Positions 24,519-33,093 are shown, counted from the stretch's first letter. The stretch is DNA of 64,000 nucleotides from Clostridium beijerinckii HUN142 (GCF_000621745.1 NZ_KK211335.1:313585-377584), one strand, 5' to 3'. Numbers and translations are program-made. Notes: generated from the sequence alone by a model not told the origin.

Positions 24519-25190
24519 ATGCAATATTATACAAGACGAAAAACGCATAAATACATATCATTTATAGTACTTATTATAGTTATTATTGTCATTTTAAACA
24601 TAAGCGTAGTATTTTTTGATCAAAGGGTCATGCCCTCTGTGACAGAAATAGCGACAATAATGGCAAAGTCCCAAACATTAGATATAATAAATAAAAAAAG
24701 TGTAGATATTTTATCACAGGATTTTAAGTATGATGAGATGGTAAAAATTCAAAAGGACAACCAAGGCAATATAATTTTAATTCAAGCGGATACTGTGAAA
24801 TTAAATTATATAGCAGCTGAATTATCTACAGAATGTAATAAAGAATTAAGTGATATGAAGAACGCTACAATAAAAGTTCCTTTAGGCTGGATGAGTGATA
24901 AAAGTGCCTTTTATAATATTGGTCCTAAGATAAGTGTTGAGATAGAGCCTATAGGAAATATAAGTACAAGTTATGAATCTAAATTTGAAAGTGCTGGAAT
25001 TAATCAAACTAGACATAAGATATACTTAAATGTTACAGCTAAAATTAGACTTAGATTGCCACTAAGGAATCAAGATGCTGAAGTAAGCACACAGGTTCCT
25101 GTTTCAGACACAATCATAGTTGGAAAAATACCAAATACAACTCTTGGATTTCCTACCAATGACCAGAGTAAGAGTGGAGATACAAATTAA
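24519..25190 (+). CDS. yunB: Sporulation protein YunB
   Basis: The product is 223 aa. I chose ATG 24519, eight bases after AAAGG, over the in-frame GTG at 24510. A membrane anchor (about residues 14-35) is followed by the conserved YunB body: R-V-M-P-S-V-T-E-I-A near 42, the V-P-L-G-W near 125 and a C-terminal V-P-V-S-D-T-I-I-V-G-K-I-P. In Bacillus subtilis yunB belongs to the SigmaE regulon and mutants sporulate poorly; the molecular role is unknown. It supports a spore-forming host. The gene is followed at once by a strong terminator. Confidence 0.93.
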   Translation: MQYYTRRKTHKYISFIVLIIVIIVILNISVVFFDQRVMPSVTEIATIMAKSQTLDIINKKSVDILSQDFKYDEMVKIQKDNQGNIILIQADTVKLNYIAAELSTECNKELSDMKNATIKVPLGWMSDKSAFYNIGPKISVEIEPIGNISTSYESKFESAGINQTRHKIYLNVTAKIRLRLPLRNQDAEVSTQVPVSDTIIVGKIPNTTLGFPTNDQSKSGDTN

Positions 25191-25217
25191 AGGTGTAGAT
25201 AAACAGTATATCTATAG

Positions 25218-25254
25218 AAAAAAGGTTATAAGAATTCGCCTTATAACCTTTTTT
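25218..25254. terminator. Perfect bidirectional terminator
   Basis: AAAAAAGGTTATAAG (25218-25232) pairs perfectly with CTTATAACCTTTTTT (25240-25254) around a 7-base loop. It separates yunB from the convergent hpt gene. Confidence 0.95.
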
Positions 25255-25289
25255 CTTAAAATTAAATTAAACAGTTTGACTCTTGAATT

Positions 25290-25811
25290 TTATTCCCAAT
25301 TAAATACGTAAGGAACATTTCTGTAATAATCACCGTAGTTTAATCCGTATCCAACTACAAATACGTCTTCAATTTCAAAACAGCAGTAATCAGGTTGAAT
25401 ATCTACTTTTCTACGAGAAGGTTTATCAAGAAGAACACAAGTCTTTACAGAAGCTGGGTTCAAATCTTTTATGTAATTATAAACGAAATCCATTGTGATT
25501 CCAGTATCAACTATATCATCAACTATAAGAACGTCCCATCCTTCAATATTATCAGATACATCATTAACTACTTTAACAGATCCAGAAGATGTTTCGCTAT
25601 GTCCGTAGCTTGATGTAGTCATAAATCCTATTTTAGCATCTAAATCGATAGCTCTAGCTAAATCAGCAGCATAGATAAAACTTCCACGAAGTAAAGATAA
25701 AATGTAAAGTTTTTTACCTTTATAATCCTCAGCAATAGTTTTTCCTAATTCCTTTATTCTTGTATTAATTTGTTCTTCAGAAAAAAGAATGTTACGTTTC
25801 TTATCTTCCAT
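25290..25811 (-). CDS. hpt: Hypoxanthine phosphoribosyltransferase
   Basis: The product is 173 aa. The ATG at 25809-25811 follows AAAGGAG; the frame is open further upstream but without start signals. The PRPP-binding loop V-L-I-V-D-D-I-V-D-T-G-I-T is near residue 100, the flexible loop S-S-Y-G-H-S-E-T near 75, and the purine-binding V-F-V-V-G-Y-G-L-N-Y near 155. The enzyme salvages hypoxanthine and guanine into IMP and GMP in the cytosol. Here it is alone, not in the tilS-hpt-ftsH cluster of many Firmicutes. Confidence 0.95.
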   Translation of the reverse strand: MEDKKRNILFSEEQINTRIKELGKTIAEDYKGKKLYILSLLRGSFIYAADLARAIDLDAKIGFMTTSSYGHSETSSGSVKVVNDVSDNIEGWDVLIVDDIVDTGITMDFVYNYIKDLNPASVKTCVLLDKPSRRKVDIQPDYCCFEIEDVFVVGYGLNYGDYYRNVPYVFNWE

Positions 25812-25886
25812 GTTAAAAAAACTCCTTTTATATTTATTTTTCAATGCACACATTTACTTAAAAACACACAGCTTATTATTAATAAC

Positions 25887-25984
25887 ATATAAGTTCTTAA
25901 TAACGTAATTCATTCTATTTGGTTTACAAATAACTGATAGTTTAATTGATTTTTGATGAATTAAGTTTTTTTGGAATATATGAT
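25887..25984. repeat. MITE-like repeat E, copy 2
   Basis: About 98 bp, related to 20768-20873: it begins ATATAAGTTCTTAA, shares AATTCATTC, CTGATAGTTtAATTGA and TTGATGAATTAAG, and lacks about 10 bp in the middle. Its right terminal repeat is more diverged (TTTGGAATATATGA), so this is the older or more worn copy. Confidence 0.65.
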
Positions 25985-26290
25985 ATGACCTTAGATAAAG
26001 TATTTAAAGGCATTTATATATTGTTGCATATTTTTCAAGTTATGTGATAATTTACTCTAAATTTATAAATTGTATATTGTCAATTGTAGATTATTAAAGT
26101 TATAATTAATGAATTAATAGTATAAAATTATATGAAAGTTGTCAAGATAGGGATATGAGGTAAAATAACAAGTTAAAGATGTGAAGAAAAGTTCTTATAT
26201 GCAGAAAAGTTCAGTATTGTAGCATAGCTACTCTTTTTATAAGTGCATAGCTGTTTTTTATAATGTGTATATTTTGAGTAAAGCAGAGGA

Positions 26291-26324
26291 AGGTTCACCT
26301 CATAGAGAGATATGAGGTGAACCT
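26291..26324 (+). promoter_or_regulatory. Perfect 14-bp hairpin in the hflX leader
   Basis: AGGTTCACCTCATA (26291-26304) pairs perfectly with TATGAGGTGAACCT (26311-26324) around GAGAGA. There is no T-run, so it is not a standard terminator. It lies about 84 bp before the hflX start codon and is far more GC-rich than its surroundings. It could be an RNA regulatory stem or a protein-binding palindrome. The rest of the gap 25985-26290 shows nothing recognisable. Confidence 0.65.
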
Positions 26325-26407
26325 AACGACGCAGTATGGAACGAAATAGACAACACAATGACTTGCTATTTTCTTTAATATCCCTTGGCTAATGTGAGGT
26401 GTTTATT

Positions 26408-28198
26408 ATGATATATGGAAATATTGAAGGAATAAGAAAATCTTTAATAGAAGATTTAGAGAGTATTTATTCTATAAAAAATCTAAAAGATGAAATATGT
26501 AATGAAGAAATTTTAAATATTATTTCTAGAATTTCTAGTTTCATTGAAAGAGAAATTAGTGTAGGTATAAATAGAAAAGGAAATGTTACATCTGTTGCAA
26601 TTGGAGATTCTACATCTGTGGAGGTTCCAATAATTTACATTGAGGAAAAGAGATTATCGGGTGTTAGAGTTATACATACTCATCCAAATGGTTATTGTAA
26701 TCTTTCAGCTCTAGATTTAACAGCATTATTGAAATTAAAACTAGATGCAATTGTATCAGTAGCTATAGTAGATGGAAAGATAATAGATTTTTCTTTGGGA
26801 ATGCTTAGTTTATATAATAATAAATTAGAAACAGAAGAAAAAAGTAATCTTTCATTAAATGAAATTATGTCTATAAATATTTTAGATAAAATAAGATTTA
26901 TAGAAAATTTAATTAAGATTAACGATGTTATAGAGGAAACAGAAGAAAAAGCAATATTAGTTGGTTCTGATACAAAGGAAAGTTTAGAGGAATTAGCAGA
27001 GCTTACAGAAGCTTGTAATATACCTGTTTTAAAAACTGTATTCCAAAGCAGAAGTAAAATTGATGCAGCATACTTTATTGGAAGAGGTAAGGTATTGGAG
27101 ATTGCTTCTATGAGACAGATAGAAAGAGCTAATGTAATAATATTCGATGATGAACTTTCAGGATCTCAAGTTAGAAATCTAGAAGCTGCATTAGGTGCTA
27201 AAGTAATAGATAGAACAACGCTAATATTGGAAATATTTGCAACAAGGGCTAAAACTAAGGAAGCAAAAATTCAAGTAGAGCTTGCTCAATTGAAATATAG
27301 ATTAGGTAGATTACAGGGATTAGGAACTATATTATCCAGAACAGGCGGTGGTATAGGAACTAGAGGTCCAGGAGAAAAGAAGCTTGAAACAGATAGAAGA
27401 CATATAATGGAAACAATATATGATTTAAAAGATGAACTTAAAAAAATTAAAAGAACTAGAGAAGTACAAAGAGAGAAGAGAAGGAAAGAAAATATTCCTA
27501 AAGTATCTTTAGTTGGATATACTAATGCAGGAAAATCAACTTTAAGAAATACACTTTGCGATTTAGCAGCTAAAAAGGAAAATAAGACAAAGGAAAAAGT
27601 ATTTGAAGCAAATATGCTTTTTGCAACATTGGATACTACAACAAGAGCCATAACACTAAATAGAAAAGGAGTAATAACTCTTACAGATACAGTTGGTTTT
27701 GTAAGAAAACTACCTCATGATTTAGTGGAAGCTTTTAAGTCAACTTTAGAGGAAGTGATATTTTCAGATCTTCTATGCCATGTAATAGATGTATCTTCAG
27801 ATAGTGCAATAGATCAATATAATGCTGTAAATGAAGTTCTAAGTGAGCTTGGGGCTATAGATAAGGAAACGATATTGGTTTTAAATAAAATAGATAAAGC
27901 TACTGAAGAACAGAAAGCACGAATTAAAGAATTTGCAGTTGGAAATTTTGATATAATAGAAGTTTCAGCTAAAGAAAAAACAAACTTAGATCAATTACTA
28001 AGTTTAATCGAAGAAAAATTGCCATATAATTATAGAAAAGTAGAGTATTTAATACCTTATGAGAAAGGTGATATTCAGTCTTTCTTACATAGAAATGCTA
28101 GAATACTTGAAGAAGAATATAAGGATAATGGAACATATATGGTAGCAGAAGTAGATGATGAAGTTTTTAATAAAACTCAGGAATACGCTAAGGTATAA
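26408..28198 (+). CDS. hflX: HflX GTPase with JAMM-like N-terminal domain
   Basis: The product is 596 aa, longer than the usual 420 or so. From about residue 185 it is standard HflX: the N-terminal domain with F-I-G-R-G-K, a coiled coil ending G-T-R-G-P-G-E-K-K-L-E-T-D-R-R, and the G domain with G-Y-T-N-A-G-K-S-T (near 364), D-T-V-G-F and N-K-I-D. HflX binds ribosomes and splits stalled or dimeric ones. The extra 180 residues hold E49-I-S-V-G, then H90-T-H-P followed six residues later by S100 and D103, which is the full metal-binding pattern of JAMM/MPN+ proteases (as in RadC). Whether it is catalytic is unknown. I chose ATG 26408 over an in-frame GTG three codons earlier. Confidence 0.9.
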   Translation: MIYGNIEGIRKSLIEDLESIYSIKNLKDEICNEEILNIISRISSFIEREISVGINRKGNVTSVAIGDSTSVEVPIIYIEEKRLSGVRVIHTHPNGYCNLSALDLTALLKLKLDAIVSVAIVDGKIIDFSLGMLSLYNNKLETEEKSNLSLNEIMSINILDKIRFIENLIKINDVIEETEEKAILVGSDTKESLEELAELTEACNIPVLKTVFQSRSKIDAAYFIGRGKVLEIASMRQIERANVIIFDDELSGSQVRNLEAALGAKVIDRTTLILEIFATRAKTKEAKIQVELAQLKYRLGRLQGLGTILSRTGGGIGTRGPGEKKLETDRRHIMETIYDLKDELKKIKRTREVQREKRRKENIPKVSLVGYTNAGKSTLRNTLCDLAAKKENKTKEKVFEANMLFATLDTTTRAITLNRKGVITLTDTVGFVRKLPHDLVEAFKSTLEEVIFSDLLCHVIDVSSDSAIDQYNAVNEVLSELGAIDKETILVLNKIDKATEEQKARIKEFAVGNFDIIEVSAKEKTNLDQLLSLIEEKLPYNYRKVEYLIPYEKGDIQSFLHRNARILEEEYKDNGTYMVAEVDDEVFNKTQEYAKV

Positions 28199-28280
28199 GG
28201 TTAACTAATTAAATATAATAATAAATATAGTCCTTCTGTAATATACTTAAAATAAGTATTGTTATAGGAGACTATATTTT

Positions 28281-28832
28281 ATGGAAACAGGTGGACCATT
28301 AGATCAGAGAGATCCGAGAAGTGCAAGATCACTAAGAACTGCCCAAAGAGTATTGAATCAGGGAAGTACAGGTGCTAATGCGACTCAAGCAGATGGTAGT
28401 GCAAATAATGAAAATGTATCATCAGATTTAAATGATGAATTAAAAGATATGCAGAATCAAGTATTAGAACAGTTATCAAACATGAGTGCAGCAATAGCTC
28501 AAATTAGTACAGCTCAAACCAATGTTGCTTCAATTAGAATCGAGCAGATAAGCTTAACTTATTTTACCAGAGAAGTACGTCCTTTACTTGATGCATTATA
28601 CTTTATTTCTATATCATCTTTAAATATAGCAGGAGTTGCACAGGCAATACAAAATAATACTTTTGGTGAAAGAAAAGAACTGAGGGAATCATTGGAGCTG
28701 GTTTATGCAATGAATCATGAACTTAGTCATATATTAGAATCATTAAGCAGACGCATGAGAATTTACATACATCAGATAAAAAAGATGGATAAAGATTGTC
28801 CGCCATTTGTAAATAGAACAGAAGATTCTTAA
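28281..28832 (+). CDS. Hypothetical protein, helical, 183 aa
   Basis: ATG 28281 follows TAGGAGA. The first 50 residues are low-complexity and rich in Arg, Asn, Gly and Thr (with R-D-P-R-S-A-R-S). The remainder is helical, with a Q-x-x-x-L-E-Q-L-S-N-M-S-A-A-I-A-Q-I coiled-coil-like stretch near 60-85 and a more hydrophobic helix near 105-125, ending in a charged C-terminus. No membrane anchor or known motif is seen. It follows hflX by 82 bp in the same direction and may be cotranscribed; its terminator overlaps its stop codon. I do not recognise the family. Confidence 0.65.
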   Translation: METGGPLDQRDPRSARSLRTAQRVLNQGSTGANATQADGSANNENVSSDLNDELKDMQNQVLEQLSNMSAAIAQISTAQTNVASIRIEQISLTYFTREVRPLLDALYFISISSLNIAGVAQAIQNNTFGERKELRESLELVYAMNHELSHILESLSRRMRIYIHQIKKMDKDCPPFVNRTEDS

Positions 28833-28857
28833 ATATTATATTTAAGAATCTTTTTTT
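28822..28857 (+). terminator. Terminator overlapping a stop codon
   Basis: AAGATTCTTAAATAT (28822-28836) pairs perfectly with ATATTTAAGAATCTT (28838-28852), followed by T residues to 28857. The stop codon TAA of the upstream gene is within the left arm. Confidence 0.92.
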
Positions 28858-29081
28858 GTTCTCTAGGAATTTATATTCCAATAAAATCTGTGGACGAGGT
28901 ACTCCTTGAGGGTATAACTTAAAAAAGGTTGATTGACTAGTTTTTGTATTTTAAAAAGAATAAAAAAGAAATTGTATTAGCCTGTGATTTTGTTCTTCAA
29001 ATCTATAGATTTGAATAGTACTGTAAAGTAGTACCTTTAAATAAATATTTCTTTACGTTATAATGTTAATAAGTTTGATGT
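28858..29081. other. Intergenic stretch before element X
   Basis: A short palindrome GTACT/AGTAC is near 29020 and TATAAT occurs at 29059-29064. No clear -35 accompanies it. Nothing else is evident. Confidence 0.3.
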
Positions 29082-29232
29082 AAAGTGAAACTAGTTTCAG
29101 ATGGGGATTAAGTTTTTATCTAAATCCTAATAATTGAACTTATGATCTAAAGGGAACAATCTAAAGAAGCATGCAGCTGTATTTTTCACTTAAATGAAGC
29201 AGAAGTGTTACAGATGCTAGCTATCGGATAAA
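29082..29232 (+). ncRNA. Structured element X (shared with 31951-32103)
   Basis: About 151 bp sharing three boxes with a minus-strand element at 31951-32103: AAAGTGAAACT plus TCAGATGGGG at the 5' end, TTGAACTT in the middle, and GTGTTACAG plus CTAG, ATC and GATAAA at the 3' end. The 3' hairpin pairs CTGTA/TACAG and CACTT/AAGTG here, but CACTGT/ACAGTG and CTCC/GGAG in the other copy, so pairing is kept while sequence changes. It lies 40 bp before the nucleotidyltransferase start, in the leader position, but the second copy is not upstream of any gene, which argues against a cis-regulator. I cannot name the family. Confidence 0.6.
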
Positions 29233-29271
29233 TAAAGTGTACAATGTCTTGGTAGAAGAAGGTGAAGTGAA

Positions 29272-30192
29272 ATGTCAAAATCCATATTGGAATATCAAAA
29301 ATCCTCTGAAAAATTAATAAATGCATTGAAGACTAACAAAAAGGTTTTAGCTGTATTTGCATTTGGAAGTATAGTTAGCGGTGATCTTTGGGAAGAATCC
29401 GACATAGATTTATTTATTGTATATAAGGATATATTTGATAATGTTAGGGATATATATTCAGAAATACTAGGAATACCGGTACATATAAAAGTTTTGAATA
29501 AGGAGAACTTTTTAGAACTATACGAGAGTAATGGAAATAAGGGAATTATAAGGAATCTACTAATATCTTCTAAAATAATATTTTCAAGAGATGATGAGAT
29601 TGAGAGTATTTTTAATAAAGCTAAATATAGTTTAGATAAATATAGAGAAACTTGGAACTTGGTGTATTTAGGTAATGTCATAAAAGATATTAGAGTAACT
29701 AAAAAGTATTTACAAAATAACAGCGTTTTTACATCTTATGAAGTTTTAATTAGAGCATTAGATAGTTTTGCTAAATTATATTTAAATTTAAATGGATATA
29801 CTGTAAGTAAAGATGCGGTAAAAATGGCTATAAATTTAAATAATAGATTTAATGTTATAGTTGATAAGTTATTTAATGATAAATGCACAAAGGAAAATAT
29901 ACAAAATTCTGTAGATTATATCGAGAATTTTTTAGATGAAAATATAAATGAGGCAGCTAAGTCTTTATTAGATTATTTATATGAAAAAAATGCATTTTTA
30001 AGTTCCTTTGAAATAAAAAATAGTGATAAGTTCAAAGAATTTAATATAAAAATAGAAGACATACTAAAGGAATTATACAAGAGAAATTTAATAATGAAAG
30101 ATACTAAAAATTTGGATTTGACTTCTAGTGAAAAATTAGTTAGTGAGAATGTGTATTCATATAAGAGTTATGAGGCACAATCAAAAAAATAA
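29272..30192 (+). CDS. Nucleotidyltransferase with HEPN-like helical domain
   Basis: The product is 306 aa, ATG 29272 after GGTGAAG. Residues 22-50 are a minimal nucleotidyltransferase core: F-G-S-I-V-S-G then E-E-S-D-I-D-L-F, giving the GS motif and the paired Asp of the DNA polymerase beta superfamily. A helical domain follows (about 125-225, with E-V-L-I-R-A-L-D-S-F-A-K-L-Y) that resembles HEPN domains, and a C-terminal tail. MNT and HEPN are usually separate toxin-antitoxin partners or fused in antibiotic-modifying enzymes. Here they are in one chain with no partner gene. Enzymatic target unknown. The leader holds element X. Confidence 0.75.
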   Translation: MSKSILEYQKSSEKLINALKTNKKVLAVFAFGSIVSGDLWEESDIDLFIVYKDIFDNVRDIYSEILGIPVHIKVLNKENFLELYESNGNKGIIRNLLISSKIIFSRDDEIESIFNKAKYSLDKYRETWNLVYLGNVIKDIRVTKKYLQNNSVFTSYEVLIRALDSFAKLYLNLNGYTVSKDAVKMAINLNNRFNVIVDKLFNDKCTKENIQNSVDYIENFLDENINEAAKSLLDYLYEKNAFLSSFEIKNSDKFKEFNIKIEDILKELYKRNLIMKDTKNLDLTSSEKLVSENVYSYKSYEAQSKK

Positions 30193-30198
30193 CAAGCC

Positions 30199-30385
30199 AA
30201 TCAGTTAGCCTATTTTCTATCATTGGAAGATAGACTTGCATGCGCTCACTGAGTACTCACAGAGTAAGCAACCATCATCAAAGCACAGATTTGGATGTCT
30301 GCTTAACTGATTCACACCAAATTATAGATTTGGGTTCTCTGCTCATCAGAAAAATGCCATAATAGGCCCGCTATGATGGCATTTT
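30199..30385 (+). promoter_or_regulatory. Structured leader of the MocR gene
   Basis: AATCAGTTAGC (30199-30209) pairs with GCTTAACTGATT (30301-30312), enclosing hairpins TCTATC/GATAGA near 30216-30233 and CAAA/TTTG near 30280-30294. Then come a small CCAAAT/ATTTGG hairpin (30317-30333) and a strong hairpin AAAATGCCATaATAG/CTATgATGGCATTTT (30351-30365 with 30371-30385) followed by a T-rich stretch, like a terminator. The gap from there to the start at 30482 is nearly 100 bp. The arrangement, multi-stem domain then terminator, resembles a riboswitch or attenuator, but no known aptamer signature was recognised. It could also be the 3' end of the preceding gene's transcript. Confidence 0.5.
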
Positions 30386-30481
30386 ACTTTCTTGTCCTAT
30401 GAAAAATATTCATGGTAATTTTGGACTTGCTATTTGTTTTATGTGCCAAAATAATCTTACAATCAATTAAAGGAGAGTTTT

Positions 30482-31924
30482 ATGGATATTTATAAAGACT
30501 TTATGTTTAAAGATGACGATATTCCTAAGTATATTCAAATAGCTAATTATATAAAGAGTTTAATTGATAAGAGGAAGATAAAGGAAGGAGACAAACTTTT
30601 AACCATAAGAGAATTATCAAAAAAATTAGGAGTAAATAATGTTACTATAGTTAGTGCATATAATAAACTTAAATCAGAAGGGTATGCCTATCAAAAGGTA
30701 GGAAGCGGAAGTTATGCAAAAAGAAAAGAAGTAGCCTCAAATTTTAGAAGAGAATATTCAAATACACTAAAAAAGATATCTGTGGGAGATTTGACAAACG
30801 TAATAGATTTTACTGGGGAAACTACAGGAGAAGTGTTATTCCCTATTGATGATTTAAAGGGAATTATAAATGAAGTTTTAGAAAGAGATGGTGCAAATGC
30901 ATTACTTTCAGATAATAGAAATGGATATACTAATCTTATTTATACTATAAATAAAGTATTTTGGAATAATAAATTAAACAATGAAGACATAATAATTATA
31001 TCAGGTGCTCAACAGGGAATTGATATTGCATCTAAAGGAATATTAAATATAAATGATAATATAATAGTTGAAAAGCCAACATATGTAGGAGCACTATCAG
31101 TATTTAAATGGAGAAAAGTTAATTTGTTTGAAGTGCCAATTGATGAAGATGGGATAAATTTAAATAAATTTGAGAAGATATTACAGAAAAACGAAATAAA
31201 GTGTTTCTACACAATGAGTTATTTTCAAAATCCAACTGGAGTAAGTTATAATATAGAAAAAAAGAAGAGAATTTTAGATCTTGCGGAAATTTATGATTTT
31301 TACATAATTGAAGATGATTATTTATCGGAACTTATATATGAAAATTCATTGGAATATGTGCCGTTTAAATGGCTTGATAAAAATGATAGGGTTATTTATA
31401 TAAAAAGTTTTTCGAAAATATTTCTTCCAGGAATAAGATTAGGATACTTAGTTGCACCAGAAGTATTCAGTGAAACTCTTCAAAATTCAAAGCACAATAC
31501 AGATATAACTACTTCAAGTTTAATGCAGAGAGCCTTGGAATTATATATTTCAAGTAATAAGTGGAAAAAGAATATTAAAAATCTAAATGATGAATATATA
31601 AAGAGATATATGCATTTAAAAACAATTCTAGATAGTGAATTTAAAGATATGCTAACATACAAAGATCCCAAAGGTGGATTGAATTTTTATATAACTCTAA
31701 AAGATGAATTTAAGATTAATACCAAAGAACTTTTTATGAAACTTAAAAAAAGAAATGTATATATTACTCCAGGAACTATGTTCTTTACATCGCAAAATGA
31801 TGGACAAGATTCTTTTAGGATAGCTTTTTATCAAACAGATAAAGAAAAGATTGAGAAAGGTATGAAAATACTTAAGGAAGAATTGCTTTTAGCCAAAGAA
31901 CATAGAGGGGCGGAGTTAAATTAA
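30482..31924 (+). CDS. MocR-type GntR/aminotransferase regulator
   Basis: The product is 480 aa, after AAAGGAG. Residues 14-80 are a GntR winged helix (Y-I-Q-I-A-N-Y-I-K near 17, then L-G-V-N-N-V-T-I-V-S-A-Y-N-K-L). From about 105 it is a fold-type I aminotransferase with S-G-A-Q-Q-G-I near 180, N-P-T-G near 258, D-D-Y near 286 and the PLP lysine in S-F-S-K-I-F-L-P-G-I-R near 312. MocR proteins use PLP or an amino compound as effector; well-known members are PdxR and GabR. No vitamin B6 or GABA genes are adjacent, so the target is unknown. The leader holds a large structured region. Confidence 0.9.
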   Translation: MDIYKDFMFKDDDIPKYIQIANYIKSLIDKRKIKEGDKLLTIRELSKKLGVNNVTIVSAYNKLKSEGYAYQKVGSGSYAKRKEVASNFRREYSNTLKKISVGDLTNVIDFTGETTGEVLFPIDDLKGIINEVLERDGANALLSDNRNGYTNLIYTINKVFWNNKLNNEDIIIISGAQQGIDIASKGILNINDNIIVEKPTYVGALSVFKWRKVNLFEVPIDEDGINLNKFEKILQKNEIKCFYTMSYFQNPTGVSYNIEKKKRILDLAEIYDFYIIEDDYLSELIYENSLEYVPFKWLDKNDRVIYIKSFSKIFLPGIRLGYLVAPEVFSETLQNSKHNTDITTSSLMQRALELYISSNKWKKNIKNLNDEYIKRYMHLKTILDSEFKDMLTYKDPKGGLNFYITLKDEFKINTKELFMKLKKRNVYITPGTMFFTSQNDGQDSFRIAFYQTDKEKIEKGMKILKEELLLAKEHRGAELN

Positions 31925-31950
31925 TTAGTGAGAGATTTTTTTCTAATAGT

Positions 31951-32103
31951 TTTATCTGATGTCTAGTCACTGTAACACTCCTATCTTCTATTAAAGAGGG
32001 AGATAACAGTGGCACGACCCTAGACAAGTTCAACTAACCTTCAGTGGGAGATTTACCCTCAAGGGGCACCTAGAAAACTCCATTTGAGGCTAAGTTTCAC
32101 TTT
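31951..32103 (-). ncRNA. Structured element Y (shared with 29082-29232)
   Basis: Minus-strand element of about 153 bp. It starts AAAGTGAAACT (32093-32103), holds TCAAATGGAG, TTGAACTT and CTAGGG in the middle, and ends in a hairpin CACTGT-CTCC/GGAG-ACAGTG with GTGTTACAG and then ATCAGATAAA. The order and spacing match element X. It lies in the gap between the MocR and yigZ genes, both transcribed the other way, so it should not act as their leader. The remaining gap 32104-32322 is AT-rich, with repeats of AGAATAT. Confidence 0.6.
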
Positions 32104-32322
32104 GTGTTAATATTCTAATATTCTTAAGAATTTTAGAATATATATTTTAAACAATATTATAATATATATTCTGTACAATATATTCTTTAGAATATGCAGT
32201 AAAAATGCAGCATGGGAAAGTATTATAATATTTTAAGTATTCAAGTATCTATAAAAATATTTTAGATTAGTATACGTACTATATATGCTGATGATTTAAA
32301 ATTGAAAAGGAGCTAGATTGAT

Positions 32323-32970
32323 ATGTCGTATATTACAGTAAAAGACTTTGGTGAAGATAGATTTGAAGAAAAGAAGTCGGAGTTTATTGGTTATGCAAAA
32401 AGGGTAGAAAATGAAGAAGAAGCTAAAGCTTTTATAAATGAGATAAAGAATATGCACAAGCAGGCAAGACATAATTGCTCAGCATATATAATCGGCAGAG
32501 ACATGAATATTCAAAGATACTCTGATGATGGAGAACCACAGGGGACAGCAGGAATACCAATTCTTGAAGTGATGAAAAAAAGTAGAGTAACAGATTGTGT
32601 GGTGGTTGTTACAAGATATTTTGGCGGAATACTTTTGGGGGCAGGTGGTTTAACTAGAGCTTATACAAAAGGTGCCAGTATCGCAATAAAATCAGCTGGC
32701 GTTGTGGAAAAGGTTGAAGGTTTGAAATTAAGTTTTGAGATGGAATATGATTTGTTTGGAAAAGTTCAATATACATGCGGTCAAAATTCTTGGCATATAG
32801 AAGATACAGAATACAGCGATAAAGTAGTTGTAAATATATTAGCAGAAAAGTTAATGGCTGAAGATGTGGAAAATGAGATTGTAGAAGTTACTAACGGAAA
32901 AGTGATAGTTAGAAAAAGTGAAGAGGCTATATATTTTAAAGAAGGAAATAGACTATACTTGAAAATATAA
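32323..32970 (+). CDS. yigZ: YigZ/IMPACT family protein
   Basis: The product is 215 aa, after AAAGGAG. The N-terminal UPF0029 domain has the family signature: K-K-S-E-F-I-G-Y-A near 15, A-R-H-N-C-S-A-Y-I near 47, R-Y-S-D-D-G-E-P-Q-G-T-A-G near 63, and V-V-T-R-Y-F-G-G-I-L-L-G-A-G-G-L near 90. The C-terminal DUF1949 ferredoxin-like domain is also complete. The Escherichia coli member binds nucleic acid and eukaryotic IMPACT inhibits GCN2; the bacterial role is not settled. Monocistronic. Confidence 0.94.
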   Translation: MSYITVKDFGEDRFEEKKSEFIGYAKRVENEEEAKAFINEIKNMHKQARHNCSAYIIGRDMNIQRYSDDGEPQGTAGIPILEVMKKSRVTDCVVVVTRYFGGILLGAGGLTRAYTKGASIAIKSAGVVEKVEGLKLSFEMEYDLFGKVQYTCGQNSWHIEDTEYSDKVVVNILAEKLMAEDVENEIVEVTNGKVIVRKSEEAIYFKEGNRLYLKI

Positions 32971-33093
32971 TTAGTATACATTTAAATTCTAATGAGATAG
33001 ATGTTCAGTTATGGCAAAAATCCATAAACTTAATTGCAACATAATATTATACTTTGATAAAGCTTATAAAGAGAATTATTGGCAATAAGATAA
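32971..33093. other. Gap after yigZ
   Basis: AT-rich; no structure recognised apart from the downstream promoter of yebC. Confidence 0.3.

Noticed and set aside
30199-30385. T-box leader before the MocR gene
   Set aside because: There is no GGGTGGNACCGCG-type antiterminator box; kept only as an unidentified structured leader.
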